Assembly: GCF_000003815.2 (NCBI RefSeq)
Contig: NC_049983.1
Span: 8,318,157-8,382,156, forward strand
DNA: 64,000 bases
Reading direction: 5' to 3'
From: Branchiostoma floridae
Taxonomy: Eukaryota; Chordata; Leptocardii; Amphioxiformes; Branchiostomatidae
The notes under the pieces were generated by a model. The model had not been told where the DNA came from, ran no database searches, and was given only the letters and a program-made list of their open reading frames with translations. The position numbers and the translations under genes are program-made. Every line of letters starts with the position of its first letter. Positions within the stretch are counted from its first letter, which is position 1. This document shows, piece after piece, positions 49,540-62,300 of this stretch.

Positions 49540-52500
49540 ATGGCCGCCTTGCAAAGAAGTTTTTCGGCAGCACGGTCACAAGTTTGTGTTCTGAGGTTTG
49601 TGCACGATTACTCGTTTGTGTTTTTCTTTGGAAAATAGTGGAAACGTTTGTATCCATAGATTGTATAGGTTTTATCGGCCACTTGTACCTTAAAAAAAGT
49701 GTCAACTTGTTCTAGCATGTGTGGCACCACGCCCCCCTCCCACATGAACTTGCCTTTTTTTTGCCAAAATAACAAATCGCTGTAACGTTATACTTTCGTG
49801 CAACTGTTTGCAAATCAGCAGCACGCAGGCTCGATTAACATAAACACAGAATTGGCTGCTTACCCTACTACATGCATGTAGATGCCGGTGTGGTGAATTC
49901 CTTTGAAACCAAATTATGGTCATCCTATGGTTCCTTTTCTTTTTCCTATCGATCCAGGTCCTGGCAAAGTTGCAAGCAGTACAGAGGCCAAAGATGGGTT
50001 AAACCACTCAACCTACAGCAGAGGGGGTACAGGGCAGCAGTCTGCCACAAGATCAAGGCTCCAATGGAAGTGGGGGATCTTCCGTCGGTAGAGAAAATTC
50101 CCAAAGGCATGGTAGGTCTTCCCGCCTCTACTAGCCTGGAGTCCAGCCTTGTTCACTTTTATTTAATAGTCCATGGGCCATGGCCAGAGGGGTTTTTGGT
50201 ACCACCAAGAGGGACAAGTGCTACCATTGATTTGTTTAATTAGCAGGAACCAAAGTTTATTTTAACTAATTTAAGCTATGATAACCAGCTGTCATGCCCA
50301 GCTTTCGTACTGTAATCACGTGACCAAGTGACGTCATCAAAATTGGCCTGGCCGTTTGGTCCTTTATTGAAAAGGATGGGATGAATATATAAAATATCAA
50401 TAATTTCCAGTAAAAATTGGTTTACAGGTGAAACATACTACAGGAATTACAAAGTATCAATTTTTTTGTGGGTTTTTACATCTTTAGGAAGTTATGAGTC
50501 TTTAAAGGGGCATTCCACTCCACACGGGAGTGTTATTTTCTGATGGATACTAATTTTAGGAAGAAATAAATGCATACTACTTCACATTATACGATAAAGT
50601 ACCCAGTTGATTCACGTGCCCCAAAAGTATTCAGTCTTCTACTAAACTCCCCAAGTACCCTCTAATTCAATTAATCCTATGGCTGAATACAATGCAAAAC
50701 TTTTAGGTAAGGTTGCAAGACTAATGTCAGGTTCGCTAAGAAATCTCGTCTTGTTATTGTATTCTTTGCTATCTTATGAGTAATTTGCCTTCTTGGTGTG
50801 CTTAGCGAACCTCGTTTATTCCGAAAATATGCACGATAAACAAAGTGTCTATGCATATTGAGAATGCATGGGTAGGGTCTGTATGGGTTTAGTGAGTGTC
50901 CTATTGTTTTACAAAACACACATCGCGCAATTAATCCCAAGGTGAATTCCACAAAATTTGGCTGATTATGTATTCATTGACACATTATCTGTTGGAAAAC
51001 ACCACCCCTTCTGGAGTGGAATGCCCCTTTAAAGGCTGATTTTTACTTTAGTCTGCTCCCGAAGGTTGGCGGGTAGCGACCTTTGGGAGCAGACTAAAGC
51101 GAACAAGGCTGGACTCTAAGCTAGCCTCTACTGTTTTGGCGTTATAATATTTAATATATTCCATAATTCAACAGTTTGTTTTTAGAAGCACCTGTATTTA
51201 TACAATGAGGAAAGTCTGATAAGGAACTCTGTATCTCTACTGAAGGTGTCAACATGCTGCTGTTTAAACCCACCAATGTGATCCTCTGGGGATTCAAATG
51301 ATATAGATATAGTAGTAGTCGGAAAAATTAATCGGGCGCTGTTCTTACGACTACTACTACATTTTTTTGTATATCTGCGCGACTCGACCTCTGCTTGGAG
51401 AGTAACTATGATGTCATCTATTGTGATGTTACAGGTGAAAGTTGCAGTCCACAGTACTGGTATCAACTTTGCAGACATCCTAATGGTGGCAGGTGCATAT
51501 CAGGAGAGACCTGAACTGCCATTTGTACCAGGTAAATCATTGCAATACAAGAATCCTCTTATTACACATCCTTGACAAGTTGTCTTCAAAAGGCATACTC
51601 AATCCTTTTCTCTCCGGATACTTGATACATTTTACTTTTCTTTTTTTTTACACATGTGAACAGTTAATGGTAATATACTATGTGGAATTTTGACAGCAGT
51701 CAAGACAGTCTAGATATTAAACCTTCAACGACAGTCAACACATTTACTTGATTGTCGTTTTTATCATGCCATTAGTCAAATATGTTCTTTGCTTGCAGGG
51801 TTTGAAATGGCTGGAGAAGTCATGGCAGTTGGAGAGGGTGTGACAGCTTTTAAGGAGGTGTGAGCAAGTCTGTGATTGATCCCATATCATATATATATAT
51901 ATATGTGTATATATAATATATATATACATATAAACACACATAGTGCTAGCTAGTAGAAACTACAAAACACTTCTTATTAAGGATGTGTTAATCTATGGTA
52001 GACAGGACAATGAAACTCCCAGTATTAGGTTCTTTACAGTGCTCAGAAATACTCAGTAGTGCTGATGTCTCTCTACGTTAACGTATTATTATTATTATTA
52101 TTTATTGTTTTCCACATGTTTTCAGGGACACCGAGTGGTGGGACTCCTCCAGCCACCTGGCAGCTATGCTGAAGAATGCCTGGCTAATGAAAAGGTATGA
52201 AACATTCGTCGTACTCACGTATAACTTCATGTGCCATGTCATATTGTATGTCAACAAACATTAAGTTTGCAAAGTGATATGGAGAGAGACACTGTGATCC
52301 ACGTATGATCAATCTTAAAATCAGTCTTCACAAACATGCAAATGTGCCTTATTCTGAGGTAATACTGTATCTACTTTTTCAGCTCTCTTTGATACTGGTT
52401 TGTCTTTGGGTAATACAAAGAATGCAATGCTGCTGATGTTTGAATATATACATGCACACTAGTCTCTAGCACCAGACTCCAAGTTAGGAATAAAAGCCTA

Positions 52501-55500
52501 GTAAGAGTTGATTGGCCTAGGAGAGAACTGGCCGGCCGCAAATAAAAGACTGACTGAGATCCCACTGCAACTTATTTGTCCCTATTGGCCAAATTCTTCT
52601 CTTTTGTCATCCAGCTGACACGTCTGCTTGGAGACTACATGTACACATGCTTCAAAACATTTGACACAATGTACAGCATCCTAACTATTTTGTATCATGT
52701 TTATCATCTCTGTACCTTGTATCATGTTTATCATCTCTGTACCCTGTATCGTGTTTATCATCTCTGTACCCTGTATCGTGTTTATCATCTCTGTACCTTG
52801 TATCATGTTTATCATCTCTGTACCTTGTATCATGTTTATCATCTCTGTACCTTGTATCATGTTTATCATCTGTGTACCTTGTATCATGTTTATCATCTCT
52901 GTACCTTGTATCATGTTTATCATCTCTGTACCTTGTATCATGTTTATCATCTCTGTACCTTGTATCATGTTTATCATCTCTGTACCATGTAGATGCTGTT
53001 CCACCTGCCTGACTCAGTGACGTACACAACAGCAGCTGCGNNNNNNNNNNNNNNNNNNNNNNNNNNNNNNNNNNNNNNNNNNNNNNNNNNNNNNNNNNNN
53101 NNNNNNNNNNNNNNNNNNNNNNNNNNNNNNNNNNNNNNNNNNNNNNNNNNNNNNNNNNNNNNNNNNNNNNNNNNNNNNNNNNNNNNNNNNNNNNNNNNNN
53201 NNNNNNNNNNNNNNNNNNNNNNNNNNNNNNNNNNNNNNNNNNNNNNNNNNNNNNNNNNNNNNNNNNNNNNNNNNNNNNNNNNNNNNNNNNNNNNNNNNNN
53301 NNNNNNNNNNNNNNNNNNNNNNNNNNNNNNNNNNNNNNNNNNNNNNNNNNNNNNNNNNNNNNNNNNNNNNNNNNNNNNNNNNNNNNNNNNNNNNNNNNNN
53401 NNNNNNNNNNNNNNNNNNNNNNNNNNNNNNNNNNNNNNNNNNNNNNNNNNNNNNNCTATGGGGCCCTGCTATCTCATGCCCTATCAGTGGTTATTATGAT
53501 TGTCGCCACAAGCCAGCTGTCAACCAATCAGAGAATAGGCTTTTCTTGGACTTTTTGTTGTCGCAAGCTGTCTCGCAAAGGCCGCTGGGAAGCTATCAGC
53601 CAATCATGTTACGTATTACATGGCTCCATCCTCCTATACGCCCGATCCCTAATGGCTGACTGCCCATATAAGGGTAAGCTCATTAATATTTATAAGTAGG
53701 ACGGTCCCTAACTGGTCTGAGTGCACAGGATAGCAGAGGTAAACACAGGGAGTTTTGACACGACTGTGGTCCCTCTGCGTAGGAGAATGCCAAGGCCTGC
53801 GTTCGATTCCTGGTGTGGGAACCTCTGAAACACAAGGGTGAGTAGAAACAGTCTCCTGGCTCCTGGGATTCAAACCCGTGTCAAATCCGGGCCACCAGCT
53901 CACAAACCCAGTGCCGCTAACCACTATGCCAAAACGTCGGACCCGTTGGCATCAGAGTAAACAGTGTGAAATGAAATGAATTTCATATACAGTCAAACCT
54001 GCCCAAGCGACCACCTCTTCTCAGCAACCACCTGGCCATTTCGACCGCTTTTTCTCGGTCCCGATTTTTTTGTCCTATTGACATAAGCATTAAGCGACCT
54101 TTTCTCAACAACCACCTGCCTAACGCGACCGCGACCGGCCCAAATTGGGACCCATAACGACCACATACTTTTCAAAATTGAGGTTTTCATCGATTTTTGA
54201 TGATAACTAGGGCGATTTGCTTGGGGTTAAATTTACAATTTACAGTGTTTGTGTTGTATTTAACATTAAAGACCTTGCTTCTTTGCGTGCATGCAGTGTG
54301 CTTGCTATTTGCCATTAAACACAACAGAAACCATTTATACCTTGCATCGGGCATGTTTTGAGTCGATACTCTTCTCAGCGACCACCTGTCCAAATCGACC
54401 GCTTTTTTCCGGTCCCCCATGTGGTCGTCTTGGGCAGGTTTGACTGTATATAGGTCTTTATAGGATGGTATAGTTGTAAATGTTTTAGCAAAGTAATCAG
54501 TGTTCTTACATTGTAAGAGTACACATAACAAAGTTGTGGAATGAAGTTACTGAGGAGCACAACTTGTAGTGACAATGCACAAGTAAAATTAATAAATGTT
54601 TATTGTTTTTACCAGAGAGACTGTGTTAGTGACAGCTGCTGCAGGTGCTCTGGGTACAGCTGTAGTGGACCTGGCAGCACATGCACTAGGTGCTGCTGTA
54701 AGTCTGCAATTTTTCTGTAACAACTCTGCTTAAAGATTCATCTGTGTTGTGAAACAACCAGAGGGGCGAGTAGAACAGAAAGAAACAACATCCCGACTCC
54801 CGGGATTCGAACCCGTGCCGAACCGGGGCAGCCGGATCACAAATCACGACTGCTATCGCTGTCGCCACAAAAACACTAGTGCCCTTGGGCAAGGACGATA
54901 GGCAGTACTTGAACACCACTGTTACAGTTGTTAAAAATCATTCTGAAACAAAGTTGAATGGCTACAGTAATGTACAACACAAAAATTGGACAAGAGACTG
55001 TCCGACTCCAGTCTTAGTCATTGCTCTGTGACATCATGTTATGCAGAGTCACAGAGTCACGTGTTCTATCCGTATATAGCATGACGTCACACAAGCATTG
55101 AATTGCTCATTCCTTGACAGAGACTGAAGTTGAACAATACGATTTTGAGTTGAAAAGTATGGCTCAAGAAAATAAATTCAAAAGCCTTTCGGGAAGACGT
55201 CTGAGAAGATATCCTCAAGATACCACATTTTTTATCAAAATATAATAATGTGACATCTTCTGGAAGGGTGTTAGGTAAACTGATAGAAGAAGAAGAAGAA
55301 GAAGAGTGAACAAGCAAGTGTAAACATGACATGAATTTTCCTTCCCCTATATGGTCAATTAGGAAATGTTTGTTAGTTTGAATGTAAATGACAATCTAGT
55401 ATTTTGCTGAATATCTATTTCTTTTTATAATAATGAAAAACCATAACTGTACATTCATGCCTCTAGGTACAGGTCATGAATTTTCTAACTTAACAAACAT

Positions 55501-57919
55501 ACGATAATGTTTACCGAAAAGTTTACACAACAATGCATGAGTTTAACATACATTTTATACCAAAGTGTTATGCTAAGGTAACCAAGTGGAGTCAGCTTTT
55601 TCAAAACATTAAGTGTAACCCTCCATGTAATTCATTACCCAGGTGATAGGGGGAGCAGGTAGCCAGGAGAAGTGTGAGTTTGTGAGCAGCAGAGGTGCAC
55701 AGCACACCATCGACTATAGTCAGGACAGCATCAAGGACAGGGTGAAGGTCATCACCCAGGGGAGGGGGTGTGACGTCGCCTTTGATGGAGTCGGGGGAAA
55801 AGTGTTCGAAGACTGTCTGAAGTGGTATGCATCTTAAACCATATACTTGTACCTTTTTGTTATGATCAGCCTGTTTTTGGATCAATTGAATGAATTACTT
55901 GTTCATATCAGATCGTGGTTAGTAAATATTGTCATGACAGATTTAAGAAGTGCATGTATGATTGTATGTATGATAGCCTTATAACATCAAGGATACATGT
56001 ATTTGCCTTGATTACTTGACACAAGGACGAACTGAACTGCACTGAACTGAACTTGACACCCTCTTTCCACTGAAGGCTGTAACCACTGCTGTCAGTGATT
56101 AAGATTTGATGGATCACTCGGTGACTTTCATAGATAAAGAACTTTTTTTCTTTATGTTTTGTATGTTTTCTTGTCTTTTCAATCATACTTTTATTACATC
56201 TTGCATCATATTCCAATTACTTTTTGTATGAAATCACAAGGATCTCACAAGTCCAATTTTGGTTGCTCTATGGTTGCTTTTCAATTAGTAGTAGGCCGCG
56301 TAGCACGGTGGTAGTGTATTCGGCCCGTGACCGAGAGGTCGCCGGTTCGAATCCGCCTGCCGTGTTGCCGGTCTTGTGCCCTTGGGAAAGGCACTTTACA
56401 CGACTTTCCTCACTTTACTCAAGTGAAAATGAGTCGTCCCTCGGATAGGACGTTAAATGGAGGTCCCGTGTTTGGGGAGAGCCACACCCCGGGCACGTAA
56501 AAGAACCCGCCACATGTGCGATGTGGCGGATCAAACCATTCCGGCCAAAATGGGGTAGGTAATTTCCCAAGCAGCCTCGTAACCCCTGCTTCGCCTATTG
56601 AGTCAGTGAAGTCAAGCTTGCCTAAGCTTGATGTTTCTGACTTAGGGAGAAGAGATGCTGCTACAGTTATCGCTTTGGGCCGCTCTTCATCACCATGATG
56701 GTAACATCAGGCCCTACGAATATGATTCAGAAAAAAAAAAAAAAAAAAAAAGTAAAAATTAGGTAGAATGCTTTAGAACACCCTGCTGAGTTTGATAACT
56801 ATGTATTTCTTGCAGCCTTGCCTGGGAGGGTCGTATGTTGGTGGCAGGGTTCGCTGGAGGAGACATTCCCAAAATCCCAGCCAACCTTCTTCTGGTGAAG
56901 AACATAAGTGCAGCCGGACTGTACTGGGGAAAATATGCCATGTGAGTTTAACTTTAAGTCAGTAAAGGTGGTATTAGAACTAAGATCCTATGCAAATATC
57001 TTTACTTTGTATACGTTTTAGAAAGAGAGCACACTTTGAGCCTTTTCATAAAAAACATAAGGGGATTTTTTTTTTTCAAAAGCAAGGAGGAATAACATGT
57101 ATCAATATTATCCAAAAATCTTCTTAAGTTTGGGATATCAAGACTGTTACATTACGTCAAGCATTGGAAAAAGGCTTCAATAGCTTTTGAATAACACAGC
57201 ATTTCCTATATAGGTCTGACCAATTTGATAAATGCAGTTGTGTTTTGACACTGCAAAGTTCTTATAATGTTCCACGTTTGATACACACAGGCAGAATATT
57301 GGAGTGTTACGACAGACGGTAAAAGATACCTTGACACTGATGGAAGAAGGGAAAATAAAGGGACCACCACAACCTACAACATTCAAGCTGGAACAGGTGA
57401 AACCTTCAATTTTTTTCCAAGTCTAATCTGTTTACATCTTTTTCTACTTCAGTTGAATTCGAATCAAGAGTATCTGTCATGCGATATCAGTAGCTCAGTT
57501 AGTACAATGCAGCTTCACAATGGCTTGTATATGTAGCGAAGTCAGATTTCCCCTACTTTTGATGAGTGTGTTGGGTTTTTGTATGTGCAGATGCTTAATT
57601 CTTGATGTCTAATACTCCCTCATTCACAGGACCTACAATATAATATTGCAGTCAGAAATTCCTTTAGATATCTAAATTATTTGATTTCAAGAGTTAATTG
57701 TTGCAGTATGTTGCACTTTGAAACTACATGTGCCTATGTAACCTTTTCCTGATGACTTATGCAACCAGTAGATATGGTACATGATCAAACCCACAACATG
57801 GAGGGTAAGTTAGATTCCTGATGGGATTCTGTACTTGTTTTTATCTGCAGGTTAACGAGGCCTTCAAGTTCATCATGGACAGAAAATCAATCGGCAAAGT
57901 TGTGTTGGAGATAAGATAG
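49540..57919 (+). CDS. Quinone oxidoreductase-like protein 2 (zinc-less MDR family), interrupted by a gap
   Basis: NADPH-dependent medium-chain reductase family, probably mitochondrial. Exons: 49540 to 49581 or 49595, 50019-50111 (or from 50022), 51435-51531, 51799-51857, 52126-52194, 52993 into the gap, 54616-54697, 55643-55824, 56816-56941, 57291-57396, 57851-57919 (TAG). The N terminus [14 protein letters not shown] is Arg/Ser-rich like an import signal. [34 protein letters not shown] and [14 protein letters not shown] form the catalytic half. [18 protein letters not shown] is the Rossmann glycine motif, and [19 protein letters not shown] is diagnostic of the QORL2 subfamily. The first exon's donor is uncertain: phase 0 with exon 2 needs the weaker site after 49581. 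The end of exon 6 is lost in the Ns. No Zn-binding cysteine cluster, as expected. Confidence 0.9.
50124..51132. mobile_element. Transposon remnant with ~32-bp inverted ends around a nested element
   Basis: AGTCCAGCCTTGTTCACT near 50140-50158 faces AGCGAACAAGGCTGGACT near 51098-51115, and similarity extends outward through CTCTACTAGCC / GCTAGCCTCTACTG. Inside its right arm, 51051-51099 forms a short hairpin (TAGTCTGCTCCC and its inverse). The piggyBac-like element 50506-51028 is nested within it. All lie in the intron after exon 2 of the QORL2-like gene. Confidence 0.55.
50506..51028. mobile_element. piggyBac-like MITE with TTAA target sites
   Basis: Ends AGGGGCATTCCACTCCA and TGGAGTGGAATGCCCCT are perfect inverted copies, and TTAA flanks both sides (50502-50505 and 51029-51032), the piggyBac superfamily target. 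The 523-base element contains no transposase frame. Confidence 0.8.
51880..51935. repeat. (AT)n-rich microsatellite
   Basis: A run of ATATAT / TATGTATA dinucleotides lies just after exon 51799-51857 in the next intron. Confidence 0.85.
52690..52988 (+). repeat. 27-bp minisatellite (about 11 units) abutting a 3' splice site
   Basis: About eleven head-to-tail copies of TATCATGTTTATCATCTCTG plus TACCTTG run to the acceptor of exon 52993. The last unit, with TACCATGTAG in place of TACCTTGTAT, supplies the AG itself. Because 27 is a multiple of three, several frames stay open through the array; these are not genes. Confidence 0.95.
53041..53455. other. Assembly gap (415 N)
   Basis: All bases are N. 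By comparison with the family it should contain the rest of exon 6 of the QORL2-like gene, right after the 27-bp minisatellite, and possibly one more exon. Confidence 1.
53505..53720. repeat. Interspersed repeat, second copy of 2346-2470
   Basis: CAGCTGTCAACCAATCAGAG and later TATAAGGGTAAGCTCATTAA match the first copy in order, with additional sequence between the blocks here. It follows shortly after the gap. Confidence 0.6.
53745..53950. mobile_element. tRNA-like SINE fragments
   Basis: GCGTTCGATTCCTGG (forward) and GGATTCAAACCCGTG (reverse strand) are B-box-like. The second is followed by CCGCTAACCACTATGCC, an A-box-like complement. No complete cloverleaf, so decayed SINE heads. Confidence 0.45.
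53988..54448. mobile_element. DNA transposon / MITE with TACAGTCAAACCTGCCCAAG ends
   Basis: TACAGTCAAACCTGCCCAAG at the left is mirrored by CTTGGGCAGGTTTGACTGTA at the right (one mismatch allowed), with TA-rich duplicated flanks. Inner subterminal repeats CGACCACCT / CTCAGC.ACCACCTG occur several times. No transposase frame. Confidence 0.8.
54765..54905 (-). mobile_element. tRNA-derived SINE head
   Basis: On the reverse strand GGTTCGAATCCCGGGAG is a good B box and the upstream sequence has a weak A box. The predicted arms do not pair, so a SINE is more likely than a tRNA gene. It lies in the intron after exon 54616-54697. Confidence 0.5.
56291..56750 (+). mobile_element. Full-length tRNA-derived SINE with poly(A) tail
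   Basis: Begins with an A-box-like TAGCACGGTGGTAGTG and the perfect B box GGTTCGAATCC (56344-56354). A conserved body follows (GGATAGGACGTTAAATGG, GGGCACGTAAAAGAACCCG). It ends in a run of about 21 A. This looks like the youngest retroelement in the window. It lies in the intron 55825-56815 of the QORL2-like gene, sense orientation. Confidence 0.85.
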
Positions 57920-58313
57920 AAGTCAGAGAGATGATGCCACATTTGTGACGTGTCAATTTAAAGTGTACCATCCAGCTGGCTACTCTCCAAGCAGAGGTTA
58001 GGCTGCTTTTATCGGGCTTTCCATTTTGTATAGTTTTCTACTGTTTTCTTGATGTCTGGTGGCCTAACATCAAGAACACAGTACATAATATAGAAAGCCC
58101 AATGAAAATGACTAAACAAAAAACAGCCGGAGCCTAACCTCTGCTTGGAGAGTGCCAGTTGGCTACAACCAGCAGTGATAGTTCAAAACATTTATTTTAT
58201 ATATTTTATTGTGCACTTGAATCTGGACAGGAATTGGACTTATTTTCCTTGAGTACCTTTAAAACCAGTCTGGCTTCACTAAAGGAATTACCCAGTTGTA
58301 TCCAAAATCAAGA

Positions 58314-58319
58314 AATAAA
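58314..58319 (+). terminator. Candidate polyadenylation signal, QORL2-like gene
   Basis: AATAAA about 395 bases after the stop codon at 57917-57919. It is the first AATAAA seen downstream, so a plausible but untested end. Confidence 0.4.
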
Positions 58320-58859
58320 TACTGTAAATGCATTGTGTTGCAGTGTGAGCTACAAAACTTTATTGTACCTTTTTGTTTGGACTTAAGTCAGATCTGACAA
58401 TACATAATTATACATGTTCATGACTAGAATACAATGTAATTTTGTACACTTCTTTTAATATTTTCAGAATTGGTCAATTACACTTAAGTATTCAGTGTCA
58501 TATTTTAGCATAACCTTGTGAGCTACCTAAACAAGTGTTGTCCTTTTTAGGTTTAAGTTCCAGATTCTTTGTACAAAATACTACACATAATCTCATAGCA
58601 ATTATACCTTTTTGTACAGTTGCTACACGCATTCAAGTGAGGAAAAAAGAAAGTATTAACTTTAATACAGGTGCTCTATTTCTTCTGTGTGAGAATACAG
58701 CTTGAAAATAAAAAATAGAAGAAATCCTATACTATAGCAGTCTCTATAATAGCATTGTTCACCAAAGCTGGTAAGGTACCAAGGAATGGGGAGAGTGCTC
58801 CAGTTAACTTTCACATGAAAATGCACAAAGGTACAAGTGACCACAGAGGTAATTCTTCT

Positions 58860-59345
58860 AACTTCTGATACAGAAAACAGCTCAAAAAAAAGTTCCCTGA
58901 ATGTGGACATGTTCATTCAGAATTTGCTGAATCTGACATTTTTACATTAAAGATACTGAACTGTCCCAGTGGTGAGTTCAAGTGACCACATGTTTATCCC
59001 AACCTCTAATACACAGAACAGCTCAAAAGCTGCACGCCTTCATCTCGAACAAATTTTCTTGGAACGTCGACACGTTCTTCCAGCATTTGTTGAATGTGAC
59101 ATCCATACACAAACAGAACCCCAAAATCTTCCACACAAAACAGGTCAAAAGTTTAACAAATTTTCCTGAACGTCGAGACGTTCTTTCAGCATTTGTTGAA
59201 TCATACAGAAACCTCCAGAACTGTCCCAGTGGCGAGTTGGGGTGACCACAGTGTCCCTTTTCATAAAAAGCTTCATGTCTTCTCTAACAAATTTTCCTGA
59301 ACGTAGACACGTTCTTTCAGTAAATGTAACGTCTATACACAAAGG
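58860..59345. repeat. Four diverged repeats in the TIMM17 3' UTR region
   Basis: The block TTTTCCTGAACGTCGACACG followed by TTCTTTCAGCATTTGTTGAA recurs near 58890, 59047, 59160 and 59290, with CTGTCCCAGTGG and AACAGCTCAAAA between copies. GAACGTCGACACGTTC is itself a near palindrome. The block ends about 55 bases before the TIMM17 stop codon, so in its transcript it would be a 3' UTR repeat. Confidence 0.65.
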
Positions 59346-59398
59346 TCTTCCCTCATACCAATACTTAAAAGTTAAAACCCTAAGTAACAGTTCAGTGA

Positions 59399-62300
59399 TC
59401 ATTGGTACGCCGGCTGTCCCCCGAAGGGCGGGGCCTGTTTGGGCGGGAGCTGGGTGGGGTCCTCCATCTCGGTGGGACTGATGGGTTTGAACTGTTCCGC
59501 TGACATCCTGGTGATGAGGATCCCCACGCCTTCTATCAACGCCAGCAGCACTCCACCAATCACAGCAGACCCTGCCATGGCTGCCCAACCACCTGGGGTC
59601 AAGACAATATCATCATGTTAGATGTGTAGAAACATTTACGATGATGATAATAGCAATAGTCTTTATTGCACATATGATCACATGATTTAGTGCCTGGATG
59701 TAAGATACTAGTACTAGCAGGGTTGGACAAGTTTGATCAAATTCACTTGTACCGACTTTTCTCTTGCCCGAAATTTAAATAACATTGTTCTATGTATTTT
59801 CACTTTCAGCAATGGAATCATTTTTATATTGGCTCTAGTTTTCTATGGTGACCAAAGCTTGATGCCATGGTTGTGAAAACTAGCAAGTTTATCAAAATCT
59901 CACTCATGGAAAAATCTTACTTGCCCAATTGGGCAAGTGGTGTAGGACATGCGCTTGCCCAATCAGCACTCACACTTGCCCGGGACAATCGGACTAGTGA
60001 ACTTGTCCAACCCTGACTAGTAGAAAGTATGGAACACTATGCATAAAAACACTACACTATTGGTAACCTATATACCTAACAGTTTCTTTTCTCTTATTGA
60101 AACACATGGAAATATAACTACATGCTGTAAATGTTTCCCTCGTTCAACCTAAAGATGGTAAAGGATTGTTGCTGATTGGTTTTAAAACCAAAACACACAA
60201 CCATCTACCATGTTACCAAATGGTGCATCATTAGGTTGCTACGGTTTGCTAATTCACCTAAATCAATCATATGCCATGTCCAACTGCAGGCCTTGGCTGT
60301 GACCTCTAAATTTTGGGCATTTATTGACAAGAAATATCAATACTACTGATGACAAAATTTCTGTAGGTTTGTGCATTTAACGAAAGGGATAGATGGTGCA
60401 TAGTACAACAGTGCATGACAATGACATACCCTGTGTGTGTGAGCAGTTGTGCTACCATTCAGCCCATGTTAACATAGTCAATAGGAAGTTTCCACACAAT
60501 TTGATAACATTAACAACAAAGTACAACTCACTTCTTGCTGCCAAAACTCCCCCTGTGACTGCACCACTAGCTATAGAGTTCCACGGGTCCTCCTTTTTTC
60601 TTAGATACACCATGCCGCAATCAAACGTTGAGAACAAGCCTCCCCAGATGGCAAAATTTCCTGGAAAAAGAAAACACAAAATGTGATAGACATCTCAATT
60701 GTTACTGTCAATCCAACTACTAACTACATGTATGTCCAACAGTAGTATATGGAACAACATTATAAAAGTAATATGTTGTCACATGATGAAAAGCCACCAT
60801 TCAGGATTAAATGAAAGCACAACAACATAGACCCTTTTTCTGTGCAAAAAACTTCACAAACCCATAGGAACTGCAGTTCTTGTTAGCTACTTGACAATAC
60901 CTTGAAATACAGGTTAGTTGTTGCTCAAGTTTCCCTTTGAATTTGCAGGTCATCGCATCACGATCAGGCGTTAGTTACTCACCCCCTGTAATTGGTGCCC
61001 TCATCTTCACAGCTGTCAGACTCCCCAGTGCTCTGTGCCTCCAGCCCTGTGAACCAAACAAGTCAAGTGAATATCATAAACACAGCATAGAGAATTCAAA
61101 ATGGTAGAAGAAGAACACTCCCATGGCAGTTTACATTATCCTCATGGACTCTTACACTTACAGTGCTTACACTTACAAAGTTACAGTGTAAGAAAAGCAT
61201 GTTGTAATCTACTGAAGAGGTTTCTGTAAATTTTGAGGATCTACTATTAAAGTATTTATGCTTTTATGGTTTAGGCTTGTCAATTACCAGACCATTGCCT
61301 TTCCTGGTAATACCACATGTGTCAGGCAAATTTGCATTGGATTTGGATACTAGTGCCAGATCATGCACAATGACCATCTGTGATCGGATATGCCTTCTTA
61401 CAGATCCAAGCCCCTGACATGTTAACATTTCTTGTCTCCACCATGCTAATTTATGTGTCAGGGGCCTCAGTTGGATCATTCAAAGGGCTTTTGCCCAACA
61501 CTATGACATGAAGGATGGTTCGATCAAGCGTCTACAAAGTACTCACTGCTGGAGCGTTTCTGAAGCCCTTGATACTCTGGAACACCCCTCCCCCGATGGC
61601 ACCCATAGTGAAGGCACCACCACAGTCATCTACGATTCTGTACGGGCTGAAGCAAAGATGATAATGTAAATGTTGGAACGATCAAAACAAATTTATACAT
61701 GTAGTTACCCTGGGAAAACCAAACTCATATTTCTAAGAAGCAATACGTGCCACACGCGCGCCCGCAACTATACACCAGCCCCATTATCCAGCTGGCCTCT
61801 CACGATAGTTGGGGACAGCTGGATCGTCTGGCGGGTGTTAATTGCGGGGGCACGTGTGGCGGGGATCGGTAGCGAACCCTTTCCGCACAGGCTCAAATCA
61901 GTCTGGTTTCCCAGGGTAACATCAACTGGATTACATGATTTGGCAGATTTTGAAAGATTTACAAAGCTATTCTGTTGCTTGAGTAACTGTTATCTCAATG
62001 AGGTTAGTTACCTTGTGTACCTTACAATCTATCTGTAACTTACAGTGTAAGCCTATTTTGAACCATCTTCGTTTATACTTATAGTCTCCATATAACGTTA
62101 TGACTGTTTTGAGACACCAGATATACAAATATGGGGACAGTTGCCAGACACCATAAAATGACATGAAAGATATAGAGTATGACTTTACAATAGAAAATGT
62201 GCTGTATACAATTATACCGGCATAAGGTTATACCGTATATCATTGATTTCACATGTTGCAATCGAAAAATTTATGAGTACCGACCCTGACGTCATGTACA

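Noticed and set aside
52690-52988. CRISPR-like array
   Set aside because: Units are contiguous with no unique spacers and the host is an animal, so it is a minisatellite.
52576-53020. Long repetitive frames on both strands (YHLCTLYHV- and DTRYRDDKH-like)
   Set aside because: They are produced by a 27-bp minisatellite; a period divisible by three leaves frames open without coding function.
54780-54860. Reverse-strand tRNA gene
   Set aside because: Good B box but no paired acceptor stem; read as a SINE head.
56291-56365. tRNA gene
   Set aside because: A and B boxes are present but the acceptor and anticodon stems do not pair and a SINE body plus poly(A) follows.
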